Positions 33,713 to 42,572 of a stretch of 64,000 nucleotides of DNA are shown here, one piece after another. The notes under the pieces were generated by a model that was not told the DNA's origin, did no database searches, and worked only from the letters and a program-made list of their open reading frames with translations. The position numbers and the translations under genes were made by a program. The DNA lies in contig NZ_CP097322.1 in assembly GCF_023515955.1 (NCBI RefSeq), positions 620,001-684,000 of the forward strand, in the 5' to 3' direction. Origin of the DNA: Streptomyces sp. RerS4. Its GTDB lineage: Bacteria > Actinomycetota > Actinomycetes > Streptomycetales > Streptomycetaceae. The number at the start of each line of letters is the position of its first letter. The stretch's first letter is position 1.

Positions 33713-36352
33713 TTGACGCCGCCCAGTGGTCCCGTGGAGACAGTGGCGCCGATCGTCACGGGTCCGGGCGCCGGGGAGAAGGGCCTCAAGGCCGGCGCCT
33801 TGGGCCTGGTCTCCAGCGTGGCCATCGGCGTGGCGTCCACCGCCCCCGCCTACAGCCTGGCCGCCACGCTCGGCCTCATCGTGACGCGGGTCGGCCCCCA
33901 GGCACCGGTCGTCACGATGCTGGCCTTCATCCCGATGCTGCTGATCGCCTACGCCTACCGGGAACTCAACGCGAGCAACGCGGATTGCGGCACCACCTTC
34001 ACCTGGGCGACCCGGGCCTTCGGCCCGCGCGTCGGCTGGATGGGTGGCTGGGGCATCATCGTCGCCGACGTCATCGTCATGGCGAACCTCGCGGAGATCG
34101 CCGGCATCTACACCTTCCGCTTGTTCGGCTACGAGTCGCTCGCGGACAGCCGACTGTGGACCACGCTCGCGGGCGTCGCCTGGATCGCCGTGATGACCGC
34201 CGTCTCCTACGTCGGCATCGAGATCTCCGCCGCCGTGCAGCGCGGGCTCCTCGCGGTCGAGGTGGTCGTCCTGATCCTCTTCGCCGTCACCGCCATGGCC
34301 AAGGTCTACACGGATCCCCCGGCGACGGCGATCCAGGTCTCCGCCTCGTGGTTCAACCCCCTGCTCGTCCCGTCCGCCGAGGCGCTGACCGCGGGGCTCC
34401 TGGCCGCCGTCTTCATCTACTGGGGCTGGGACACCGCCGTCACCGTCAACGAGGAGACCGCCGACAGTACGCAGATCCCGGGGCGGGCCGCCGTCATCTC
34501 GACCGTCCTGCTGCTGGTCATCTACGTCGCGGTCGCCACGTCGGCGCAGGCGTTCGCGGGCGTCGGGACGGAGGGCATCGGACTGGCCAACGAGGACAAC
34601 GCCGACGACGTGTTCTCCGACCTCGGCAGCGCGGTCTTCGGTGACCAGGGGGTCGGCCGGTTCCTCACCGGGCTGCTGATCCTGATGGTGCTCACCTCGG
34701 CGGCGGCCTCCACGCAGACCACGATCCTGCCCCTGGCCCGGACGGTCTTCTCGATGGCCGCGCACAAGGCCGTCCCCGCCGGCTTCGCCCGCGTCCACCA
34801 CAAGTACCTCACCCCGACCTGGTCGACGGTGGGCATGGGTCTGGTCTCCATCGCCTTCTACGTCCTGCTGACGCTCATCAGCCGTGACGTGCTGGCCGAC
34901 TCCATCGAGTCGGTCGGCCTCGCGATCGCGTTCTACTACGGCCTGACCGGCTTCGCCTGCGTCTGGTACTACCGCAAGGTGCTCACGCGCAGCCCGAAGG
35001 ACTTCGTGTCCAAGGGCCTGCTGCCGGGCCTGGGCGGGCTGATGATGCTCTCGGTGTTCTCCTACGCGTGCTTCCACGTCTACGCCGACCCGGACTACGG
35101 GGCGACCTCCATCGACCTGCCGCTGATCGGACGGACGGGCGGGGTGACGGTGGTGGGGCTGGGAGCCCTGCTGGTCGGTGTCGTACTCATGCTGTTCGTC
35201 ACGCGCGAGCACACCGCGGCGCTCAAGCTCCAGCGGAGCCTGCTGCCGCGGAAACTGGAGCCGCAGACGGCCGTCGAGGCGGCGAGCCGCTACGTGCCGG
35301 CCGACAGCCGGTCCGGGGTCGGCGGTGACTGGTTCGACGTCATTCCGTTGCCGAGCGCACGCGTCGGCCTGGTGGTCGGAAACGTGACGGGGCACGGACT
35401 GCACGCCGCCGCCGCCATGGGACTGCTGCGCACGAGCGTGCGCGTCCTCGCCAGGATGGACCTCCCGCCGGACGAGCTCCTCTCCCACCTGGACGACGTG
35501 GCCCGGCAGACCGCCGCCGAGTGGGCCCGCGAGCTCGGTGAGGACCGTGCCCTGCCCGGCACGGGCGCCGTGGCGGTGAGCTGCCTGTACGCGGTGTACG
35601 ACCCGGTGTCGGGGCGGTGCGGGATGGCGCGCGCGGGCGGCCGGCCGCCGGCGGTGGTCGACGCGGACAGCGGCGCGGTCTCCTTCCCGGACCTGCCGCC
35701 GGGCCCGCCCCTCGGCCTGGGCGGGCAGACGTACCAGAGCGTCGAACTCCAGCTGCCGCCCGGCAGCATCGTGGCCCTCTTCACCGACGGCCTGACGCAG
35801 GGCGTCGGCCATGACGCCGACGCGGCCCTGCGGCTCCTCGCCGAAACCCTCGCCCAGCACCGACGCCCCCTCGAAGCACTGTGCGACCGCGTACTGGCGA
35901 GGCTGCTCCCGGGACCCGTGGACGACGACGTGGCCGTCCTCCTCACCCGCACACGGATGCTCGACGCGCACCACGTGGCCGACTGGGAACTGGAACCCGA
36001 CCCGGCGGTGGTGGCCACCGCCCGCGCCGCCGTCACGGCGCGGCTGACGCGGTGGGGGCTGGACGAGCTCTCGTTCGTCACCGAACTGATCGTCAGCGAG
36101 CTGGTCACCAACGCCATCCGCTACACCGACGGCCCCGTCCACGTCCGGCTGATCCGGGAGGAGAACCTCATCTGCGAGGTCTCCGACACCGGCCACACCT
36201 CACCGCACCTGCGCCACGCCGCCACCGACGAGGAGGGCGGCCGGGGCCTTTTCCTCATCGCCCAGATGGCCTACCGATGGGGAACGCGCTACACCGCCAC
36301 CGGCAAGACCATCTGGACCGAACAGCTCGTCCCGCCGCCGGGAGGTCCGTGA
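33713..36352 (+). CDS. APC amino-acid permease - PP2C phosphatase - HATPase fusion
   Basis: One uninterrupted frame of about 879 residues. Residues 25-496 form a complete APC-superfamily permease with about 12 membrane helices (ASTAPAYSLAATLG; GTTFTWATRAFGPRVGWMGG; FIYWGWDTAVTVNEETAD; STQTTILPLART). Residue 500 onwards continues without linker into TAALKLQRSLLPRKL and a SpoIIE/PP2C domain (VGGDWFDV, ALFTDGL-type LFTDGLTQ, DDDVAVLL). An RsbW-like ATPase follows (ELIVSELVTNAIRYT; VSDTGHT; GGRGLFLI). The metal-binding Asp of VVGDVxGHG is Asn557 here. A transporter-like receptor that drives a partner-switching output is the natural inference; SLC5-histidine-kinase CbrA is a logical parallel. The start is uncertain: TTG 33713 or GTG 33734. 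Monocistronic. Confidence 0.85.
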   Translation: MTPPSGPVETVAPIVTGPGAGEKGLKAGALGLVSSVAIGVASTAPAYSLAATLGLIVTRVGPQAPVVTMLAFIPMLLIAYAYRELNASNADCGTTFTWATRAFGPRVGWMGGWGIIVADVIVMANLAEIAGIYTFRLFGYESLADSRLWTTLAGVAWIAVMTAVSYVGIEISAAVQRGLLAVEVVVLILFAVTAMAKVYTDPPATAIQVSASWFNPLLVPSAEALTAGLLAAVFIYWGWDTAVTVNEETADSTQIPGRAAVISTVLLLVIYVAVATSAQAFAGVGTEGIGLANEDNADDVFSDLGSAVFGDQGVGRFLTGLLILMVLTSAAASTQTTILPLARTVFSMAAHKAVPAGFARVHHKYLTPTWSTVGMGLVSIAFYVLLTLISRDVLADSIESVGLAIAFYYGLTGFACVWYYRKVLTRSPKDFVSKGLLPGLGGLMMLSVFSYACFHVYADPDYGATSIDLPLIGRTGGVTVVGLGALLVGVVLMLFVTREHTAALKLQRSLLPRKLEPQTAVEAASRYVPADSRSGVGGDWFDVIPLPSARVGLVVGNVTGHGLHAAAAMGLLRTSVRVLARMDLPPDELLSHLDDVARQTAAEWARELGEDRALPGTGAVAVSCLYAVYDPVSGRCGMARAGGRPPAVVDADSGAVSFPDLPPGPPLGLGGQTYQSVELQLPPGSIVALFTDGLTQGVGHDADAALRLLAETLAQHRRPLEALCDRVLARLLPGPVDDDVAVLLTRTRMLDAHHVADWELEPDPAVVATARAAVTARLTRWGLDELSFVTELIVSELVTNAIRYTDGPVHVRLIREENLICEVSDTGHTSPHLRHAATDEEGGRGLFLIAQMAYRWGTRYTATGKTIWTEQLVPPPGGP

Positions 36353-36390
36353 GCGGACCGCGCTGACCGCGCGGACCTCGCGGCTCTCGC

Positions 36391-36768
36391 TCAGGAGCGG
36401 ACGCGGAGTCCGATCTCCCTCTCCTGGTCCCCCGACACGGCCCCGGTGGTCTCGACGGTGAAGTGCCCGGCGAGCGCGGCCTGCACCCGCTCGACCGCGC
36501 GGGGGCCTCCCTGGAGGGTGACGCTGACCGCGTCCTTCAGCCGAACGGGGCCCGCCTGCCGCCCCGCCGGTTCCGCGGGCTTCGCCGCGTCCACTGTCGC
36601 CCACCACACGGTCGGTGCCTGACCGCCGTGTGCCGCCCCGCCCACCCCGACCTCCGCGGGGAAGGAACGTTCGAGCAGGTCGAGAACGGCGTGCGCGTCC
36701 TCCGAAGAGCAGTCGCCGACCGCCACCACCACTTCCGCCGCCGGGTTGCCCTGGTCCTGACCATCCAT
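36391..36768 (-). CDS. Hypothetical protein (125 residues)
   Basis: A soluble alpha/beta-looking protein (EVVVAVGDCSSEDAHAVLDL, VSVTLQGGPRAVERVQAALA, FTVETTGAVSGDQEREIGLR). The alternation of strand and helix suggests a ferredoxin-like fold. No family recognised. ATG 36768 follows GAGAGAGG. It is convergent with the permease fusion and 98 bases from the end of the biosynthetic locus, and probably belongs to neither. Confidence 0.6.
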   Translation of the reverse strand: MDGQDQGNPAAEVVVAVGDCSSEDAHAVLDLLERSFPAEVGVGGAAHGGQAPTVWWATVDAAKPAEPAGRQAGPVRLKDAVSVTLQGGPRAVERVQAALAGHFTVETTGAVSGDQEREIGLRVRS

Positions 36769-36866
36769 CGGGAATTACCTCTCTCGTGCCTCGTCCGCAC
36801 ACGTGGCAGGGGACTCCACGCTCACACATGCCGCCGGCCGCCGCATCATTTCCCGGCGCCGATTCC

Positions 36867-38150
36867 CTACCGCGGTCCGCCGGCCGCCGCCTCGTCCCGC
36901 ATCTCGCGCACCACGTCCGCGAGCCGGTCGACGCCCTCGGCGATCACCTTCTCGTTCGCGCTCAGGCTCAGGCGGAAGCACCGGGTCGCGTGGTCGGCGA
37001 GGTCGGGGTGGAGCAGCGGATCGACGAAGAAGTGGCGACCCGGTACCACGAACACGCTCCTCTCCTTGAGTCGGCTGTACAACGTGGTGTCTTCGAACCA
37101 AGGGTGATCCACCCACAGCCAGCAGAACATGCCTCCGTCCCCGGAGTGCATGCGCCAGTCGACGTCCGCCGGCATCAGTTCGTTCAACAGTTCCTCGACG
37201 AACCGCTTCTTCTGGCGGTAGTACGGCGTGATCGCGTGACGGGTTGTCTCGTCGAGGCGCCCGTCGGACAGCACCCGGGCGAAGGCGTGCTGGGCGAGCT
37301 GGGGCGCGTGGAGGACGGAGTTGGACATGAACGCCGCGAGCGGGGCGATGTACTTCGGGTGGCCGATCGCGAAACCGATCCGTTCGCCGGGCAGGCCGGC
37401 CTTCGACGCGGAGAAGCAGTTGACGACGCTGTCGTTCAGCACCGGCTCGGTGTGCACCTCCGCGATCCGGGGGAAGGGCGCGCCATAGGCGTGGTCGACG
37501 AACAGGGGCACCTCACGCTCGGTGGCGAGCACCGTCAGCGCGTCCAGGTCGGCGCGGCTCAGCGCGCGTCCTGTGGGGTTGCCGGGGCTGGAGATCAGCA
37601 TCATTCCGATGTCCGCGCGGCGCCGCAGCGCTTCGATGTCCAGGGCGTAGCGGAAGCCGTGGCCGGGCTCGCGGTGGATCAGCGGGGCGACTCCGGCGAT
37701 GCCGTCGTCGTGCATGCACAGTCCCTGATAGCCCGTGTAGTCGGGCACCATGGGCAGCACGATCCGCCGCTCACCGTGGATTCCCGGGCCGGCGAAGAGA
37801 GAGGCCGCCGCGAAGCAGACCATCTGGCTGCCGGGGCCGACGGCGATGTTCTCGGGGCCGAGTTGCCAGCCGTACGTCCGGTGGAAGTAGTCGGCGATGG
37901 CCTCGACGAGGGCATGGCTGCCACGGGACGGGCCGTAGCGGCAGCCGGCCTCGTCGAAGTCCTCGGTGAGGGATTCCCTCAGGGCCGCCTGCCACATGTC
38001 GTGCACGGCGGGGATGGGAGCGGGGTTGCCCACGCTCAGGTTGAGCCATTCGTCGGTCGAAGCTCCGGCCGTGCTCGCGGCGACGTCTTCCATGATGCTG
38101 CGCAGGCCGGAGAGTCCGGCCATCTTGGTGCCGCTGAGCGACAGCCGCAT
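36867..38150 (-). CDS. AvtA-like PLP aminotransferase
   Basis: A 427-residue fold-type I aminotransferase. NLSVGNPAPIPAVHDMW and the PLP region SASKAGLPGERIGFAIG (Schiff-base Lys in SASK) match the valine-pyruvate aminotransferase (AvtA) group. VGPGSQMVCF, SSPGNPTGRALSRADL and VDHAYGAPFP provide the phosphate and pyridine-ring contacts. ATG 38150 has AAGGAGA upstream. It is the last gene of the minus-strand biosynthetic operon, 44 bases after the transporter, so it probably supplies or modifies an amino-acid or keto-acid building block rather than serving general valine synthesis. Confidence 0.88.
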   Translation of the reverse strand: MRLSLSGTKMAGLSGLRSIMEDVAASTAGASTDEWLNLSVGNPAPIPAVHDMWQAALRESLTEDFDEAGCRYGPSRGSHALVEAIADYFHRTYGWQLGPENIAVGPGSQMVCFAAASLFAGPGIHGERRIVLPMVPDYTGYQGLCMHDDGIAGVAPLIHREPGHGFRYALDIEALRRRADIGMMLISSPGNPTGRALSRADLDALTVLATEREVPLFVDHAYGAPFPRIAEVHTEPVLNDSVVNCFSASKAGLPGERIGFAIGHPKYIAPLAAFMSNSVLHAPQLAQHAFARVLSDGRLDETTRHAITPYYRQKKRFVEELLNELMPADVDWRMHSGDGGMFCWLWVDHPWFEDTTLYSRLKERSVFVVPGRHFFVDPLLHPDLADHATRCFRLSLSANEKVIAEGVDRLADVVREMRDEAAAGGPR

Positions 38151-38194
38151 CGTTTTCTCCTTGGGGGCGAGTGGGGATGGGTCGTGACCTTGTG

Positions 38195-39454
38195 TCATGA
38201 GGGGACCGGGGACGTGCGCTCGCCCGGGAGGGGGAGATCGGCCGAGGGATCGCGCGGGCGGTACCGCGCCGCCACGACGACGGAGAGCACGGTGAAGGCG
38301 ACGGCCACGGCGGATACGGTGAGGAACCCCGTGCCGAGGGACACCGCGGTGGCATGGCCGATCAGCGGCATGAGGGCGACGGTGCCGACTCCGATCGACA
38401 GGAGCCGGACCGAGGCCATCTTGCCCTTCTCCTCGGCTCCGGCGTGCTCCTGCAGCGTCGTGATGAGCCAGGTGACGCTGTTGAGGTTGGCGGCCCCGGC
38501 CACGAAGACGGCGGCCATCTGGAGGGGCGGCGCGTCCGTGGCGGTGAGCACGAGGGGTGCGGCCGCCTGGAGGGCGGCCCACAGCGGCAGCAGCCGCTGT
38601 CGCACGGTGTACCGCAGGAAGAGGGACGAGGCGACCATGCCCAGGGCGAAGACGCCTTCGAACACGGAGACGTACTGACCCCGGCCGCCGTAGTTCTCGT
38701 TCACGAGTGGCACGACGAGTGTGCTCAGGCTCGCCTGGAAGACGAAGTCCGCCGCGCACAGGACGACCATCGCCAGCACCACGCCCTCCCCCCGATAGCG
38801 CCGGAACATGCCGTTCCAGTCGCGGAACGTACCGGGGAGCGCGGCCCGCAGGACCGTGCCGGTGAGTGGCCGTCGCGGCTCGGCGCCGGTCGGCCGTGCG
38901 GCGATCATGAGGGCGGCCGAGGCGAGGGAGACGAGGCCGTCGACGAACAGCGCCACCGGCAGCGAGGTCCACAGCAGCATGACGCCGAGGAGCGCCATGC
39001 CGCTCAGGGCTCCCGCCTGGATCGCCACGTTGAGCAGGCCGTTGAGCCGGGCGCGGTGTCCGGCGTCCACGTGCCACGCGGTGAACTTGAACAGCGCGGC
39101 GCGTTGCACGTTGTCGAAGACGGCGAGCAGGACGACGCCCACCCCGATCAGGGGTACGGCCCCGGGCACGTCGGCGAGCGCCATGACCGCGACACCACAG
39201 ACGACGACCGCCCGCAGGACGCTGCACAGCACGTAGACGTGTCGGGAGTCGAGAACGTCGACGAGCGGTCCCGAGAACGGGAGCACACAGATGGCTCCGA
39301 TCCCCTGCAGCGTGAGGATCAACGCGAACGCCGCGGGTCCGCCCGTGAAGCGGAACAGCAACTGGCCCAGCGCGAGCAGGTAGACACCCATGCCGATGCC
39401 GAGCAGGGCGGTCGACGCCAGCAGCGCGCGGGCCGCACGATCGCGCAGGATCAT
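38195..39454 (-). CDS. MFS transporter, likely product exporter
   Basis: A 419-residue protein with about 12 hydrophobic segments (LLASTALLGIGMGVYLLALG, LIGVGVVLLAVFDNVQ, VALFVDGLVSLASAALMI, LSVVVAARY near the end) and the MFS-like loop FSGPLVDVLDSRHVYVLC. It resembles macrolide/multidrug efflux members often placed in antibiotic clusters. ATG 39454 overlaps the stop of the upstream gene by four bases. Its place in the operon suggests export of, and self-resistance to, the cluster product; the substrate is inferred only. Confidence 0.85.
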   Translation of the reverse strand: MILRDRAARALLASTALLGIGMGVYLLALGQLLFRFTGGPAAFALILTLQGIGAICVLPFSGPLVDVLDSRHVYVLCSVLRAVVVCGVAVMALADVPGAVPLIGVGVVLLAVFDNVQRAALFKFTAWHVDAGHRARLNGLLNVAIQAGALSGMALLGVMLLWTSLPVALFVDGLVSLASAALMIAARPTGAEPRRPLTGTVLRAALPGTFRDWNGMFRRYRGEGVVLAMVVLCAADFVFQASLSTLVVPLVNENYGGRGQYVSVFEGVFALGMVASSLFLRYTVRQRLLPLWAALQAAAPLVLTATDAPPLQMAAVFVAGAANLNSVTWLITTLQEHAGAEEKGKMASVRLLSIGVGTVALMPLIGHATAVSLGTGFLTVSAVAVAFTVLSVVVAARYRPRDPSADLPLPGERTSPVPS

Positions 39455-41388
39455 TCGCTTCCCACTCGCCGGTCGATGACGGGCCGGACCTTGCCGCTGA
39501 CGTCGCTGCGCGGGAGCATGCCGTCGCCGTGGCACTCCACGCGCAACTCGAAGACGTCGAGGGCGTCGTCGAAGATGTGCGCGTCGTTCAACACCTTGAA
39601 GGCTCCCGCCAGATGGGCGCGTACCTCCTCGGGGTCCGGGGGAACGGGTGACTCGGTGCGCAGGGTCAGCACCTCGCGCCCGGACCGGGAGGTGATCTCC
39701 GCCTGCAGCTGGGACACTCCGAAGCGTTCCAGTTCGGCGCAGAGCTCGCCGTGGAGGACCACTTCGCCCTTGACGCGGATCACGCCGTCCGAGCGACCGT
39801 GGTAGTCCAGCACCCGACCGGAGACGCCGCAGGAACAGTCGAGGTGGAAGAGACGGCCGCGGTCCCCCACCCGGTAGCGGATCAGCGGCCCCTCGAACTT
39901 CTGGAGCGTGGTGATCAGCAACTCGCCGGGCTCGCCGTCCGGGACGGGCGCTCCCGACTCGTCGACCACCTCGATGTAGTTGTACTCGTCGTTGACATGG
40001 TGCATCCGGCCGTCCAGCGCCGTGCACTGATGGCCGAGCTGTGCGCCGTCGTTGACGGCGAGCACGCTGGAGATGACGCGCGTGCCGAGCGTTTCGCGCA
40101 GCCAGGCGCGGTCCGGCGCGCTCATCGCCGTACCGAGGTACAGCACCTTGTCGATGCGCAGGGAGGGCTCGCGCAGGTGCGCCTCCCTCAGCAGCGGGAG
40201 GATCAAAGTGGGCACGCCGATCAGGGCGTTCACCGAGAAGCCGCGTACAAGCGTGAGGAGGCCGTCGACGTCGACCGCCTGTGCCATGCTGTAGCACTCC
40301 ACGGGCATGCGGGAGAACTCGGTCAGGGTGGTGGTGAGACCGCCGTAGAGGCCGCCGCCGAACAGCGTGTTGACCAGGCGGTCGCCCTTCTCCAGCCCCA
40401 TCGCGTAGAAGAGGGGGATGGCCTCGCGCACCATGTTGTCCCAGTCCCCGCGCGAGTAGACGATGTAGCGCGGGGCGCCGGTGGTGGCACCACTGCGCAG
40501 GACCTCCCCGGTGGGTGTGGCGCCGCTGGACAGGTCATGGCTCACCGGCAGGGAGTGGGCCGTGAGGTCGTCCTTGTTCAGGACGGGCAGTGCGGGCAGG
40601 TCGGCGAGGGTGCTGACGGCGGGCAGGTCCCGGTAGTGGGGGGCGCGGCGGGCCCGGTGGACCAGGTGGCGCAGTTTGGCGTCGAGGCGTCCCGACGTGC
40701 GTGCGTCCTCCCGGGTACGTGCCTGCGCCGTCGTGGTGCCGCGCAGATAGCGCCGTCGCACGAGGCCGCGCGCCCAGTCCGCCCGGCAATCGTGGCGCAG
40801 AATCGACCCTGCGAGCGTGTCGGCCTCGTCCGGCCCCGCGGCGGGGGGCAGTGCGACGACGAGTGCGTCGTGCTCGTCCCGGGTGCCGTACAGCTCGGGG
40901 CAGGGTGGTGTCGCCGGCTCGGGGACGAGGACGACGTCGGGTACGCGCACGGGGACGCCGGTGGCCTCGGCCGTCGGGTCGGCGCACCGGGCGGCGGGCA
41001 ACGGCACGCCCGACCGGCGCAAGAGGTCGGTCAGAGACTCCCAGAAGGCCCGGCGGCCCGTGCGGATGACGACGTCGTTGCCGGTGGCCCAGGACAGCAG
41101 CAGACCGCGCAGGGTGTTGCCCGGCCGGTGGTCGTCGAGTACCACGGTGCCGACCGGGGACAGTTCGTACACGTCGTTGCTGTCGATGACGAGCTGCCAC
41201 GGGAAGAGACCCGTGCCGCCGAGGAGTTCGTCGAGGCCCTCGGCCAGTTCGTCGGCGTGGAACAGACCGGCCAGCGGTGCGAGGCCGGCCTCCCGGAGGA
41301 GCCGCGTGATCTCCGCCTCCGGGTTCCGACGCAGTTCCCCCTCGGTCTCCCCCACGGCGACGAGGAGATCGGTCGGGTAGTACCTCAT
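39451..41388 (-). CDS. LuxC-like N-domain fused to a PaaK/LuxE-like adenylate-forming enzyme
   Basis: A 645-residue protein. Residues 1-205 resemble the NAD-binding half of LuxC/aldehyde-dehydrogenase-type acyl reductases (WQLVIDSNDVYELSPVGTVV, RGLLLSWATGNDVVIRTGRR) but end before a catalytic cysteine domain. Residues 225-640 are PaaK-like (RRAPHYRDLPAV, EVLRSGATTGAPRYIVYSRG as the phosphate loop, FGGGLYGGLTTTLTEF, ELLITTLQKFEGPLIRYRVG, GRSDGVIRVKGEVVLHGELC). Such enzymes adenylate a carboxylate and transfer it to a thiol. A CSCG pair may bind metal. ATG 41388 forms an ATGA overlap with the upstream ATP-grasp gene. It may activate a starter or release acid for reduction. Confidence 0.78.
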   Translation of the reverse strand: MRYYPTDLLVAVGETEGELRRNPEAEITRLLREAGLAPLAGLFHADELAEGLDELLGGTGLFPWQLVIDSNDVYELSPVGTVVLDDHRPGNTLRGLLLSWATGNDVVIRTGRRAFWESLTDLLRRSGVPLPAARCADPTAEATGVPVRVPDVVLVPEPATPPCPELYGTRDEHDALVVALPPAAGPDEADTLAGSILRHDCRADWARGLVRRRYLRGTTTAQARTREDARTSGRLDAKLRHLVHRARRAPHYRDLPAVSTLADLPALPVLNKDDLTAHSLPVSHDLSSGATPTGEVLRSGATTGAPRYIVYSRGDWDNMVREAIPLFYAMGLEKGDRLVNTLFGGGLYGGLTTTLTEFSRMPVECYSMAQAVDVDGLLTLVRGFSVNALIGVPTLILPLLREAHLREPSLRIDKVLYLGTAMSAPDRAWLRETLGTRVISSVLAVNDGAQLGHQCTALDGRMHHVNDEYNYIEVVDESGAPVPDGEPGELLITTLQKFEGPLIRYRVGDRGRLFHLDCSCGVSGRVLDYHGRSDGVIRVKGEVVLHGELCAELERFGVSQLQAEITSRSGREVLTLRTESPVPPDPEEVRAHLAGAFKVLNDAHIFDDALDVFELRVECHGDGMLPRSDVSGKVRPVIDRRVGSE

Positions 41389-42572
41389 GCCGCCCGTCCC
41401 GTCACGAAAGAGGCCGCGTCGGCCCACTGGCGCAGGAATTCGGCCAGTACGGCCGGGTCACGATGGGACGCTTCCAGGGCGAGGGGCACGAGCCACTCCT
41501 GATAGGTGATGTGCCGGGGGGCCGGATCGGTGGGGAGGAGACGGTGGACGCGGTCCACGCAGGGGTGGTTCAGCAGACGCTCGGGCAGCCGCACGAAGTG
41601 ATCGGCCCCGGGAGCCAGCTGGTGGCCCGGGTGGACGAGCCAGCCGTGGAAGCGCCCGCTGGAGCCGGCCGGTCGCGGCGCCTCTTCGCCCAGGCACTGC
41701 GCGATCTCGTACGAGGGCAGGTGGACGCCGGTGTGGCGCAGGTGAGCGGTGATCACGCCGGCGCCGCCCATGCGGTTGGCGATCTCAAGGAAGACGAGTT
41801 CGCCGACGGGCGTCTCGAAGAATTCGAGATGGACGGAACCGCTCGTGATGCCGAGGGCCCGGACCGTGCGGGCGACGAAGTCGTGGTGTCGCTCGTCGTG
41901 GGGGGTCTGGTACGAGCCGAGCGGCATCCCGGCGGCGAAGTCGGCGGGGCGGTTCACGTATCTGCTCACGACGCAGTGGACGAGCCTGCCCTGGTCGACT
42001 ATGCCGTCGGCATGCAGGATGTCGCCTTCGACGAACTCCTCGACTTCATAGCCGTCAGGGTCGGCCAGCGCGCGGAAGCGTCGCACGGCCTCCTCGGCGG
42101 TTTCGCAGATGATGACGCCCTCACTGCAGGTGCCGCGGCGGGGCTTGAGGACCGTCCGGCCCGACCAGGGCAGTTGGTCCCCGGGCGGCGGAGCCGCGAC
42201 GAATCGGGGACACCGCACGCCCGAGCCTTCCAGCGCGGCCTTCATCCCCACCTTGTCGTGAACGCGCAGCGTCTGGGCGAGCGAAGGTCCCTCGATGCCG
42301 AGGTGTTCCCGGATGCGACAGGCCGCCACCACCCCGAATTCCGACAGGGAGACCACGCGCTCGTATCCGTCGGCGGGGCCGAGGCGGGCGAGGACCGCCT
42401 GGACGACATCCTCCCCCGCACCGATCTCCAGACGCGTACAGGGCAGGTCGGCCGGCAGGTCCGCGAGTCGGTCGGGTTCACCGATGTACGTGACCGCGTG
42501 CCGTCGGTGATCGATGGCGCGCCGGTAGTCGGCCTTGCGGTAGGGCAGTTGATGGACGACGAGAATCTTCAC
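41385..42572 (-). CDS. ATP-grasp carboxylate-amine ligase
   Basis: A 395-residue ATP-grasp enzyme. TVLKPRRGTCSEGVIICETA gives the ATP-binding Lys and Gly loop, EVEEFVEGDILHADGIVDQG the second nucleotide strand, and SVHLEFFETPVGELVFLEIA plus NRMGGAG the Mg-binding Glu/Asn. The family activates a carboxylate as acyl phosphate and couples it to an amine (or thiol). In peptide clusters such enzymes add a free amino acid or form a final amide. GTG 42572 starts in a GTGA overlap with the A-T gene; longer upstream frame sequence is antisense shadow. With no thioesterase visible, this ligase could take part in tailoring or off-loading. Confidence 0.85.
   Translation of the reverse strand: MKILVVHQLPYRKADYRRAIDHRRHAVTYIGEPDRLADLPADLPCTRLEIGAGEDVVQAVLARLGPADGYERVVSLSEFGVVAACRIREHLGIEGPSLAQTLRVHDKVGMKAALEGSGVRCPRFVAAPPPGDQLPWSGRTVLKPRRGTCSEGVIICETAEEAVRRFRALADPDGYEVEEFVEGDILHADGIVDQGRLVHCVVSRYVNRPADFAAGMPLGSYQTPHDERHHDFVARTVRALGITSGSVHLEFFETPVGELVFLEIANRMGGAGVITAHLRHTGVHLPSYEIAQCLGEEAPRPAGSSGRFHGWLVHPGHQLAPGADHFVRLPERLLNHPCVDRVHRLLPTDPAPRHITYQEWLVPLALEASHRDPAVLAEFLRQWADAASFVTGRAA

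Noticed and set aside
36344..36374. Short hairpins between the permease fusion and the 125-residue gene as a terminator
   Set aside because: Only 6-bp stems (GGTCCG/CGGACC and CCGCGC/GCGCGG); too weak to call with confidence in this GC-rich DNA.
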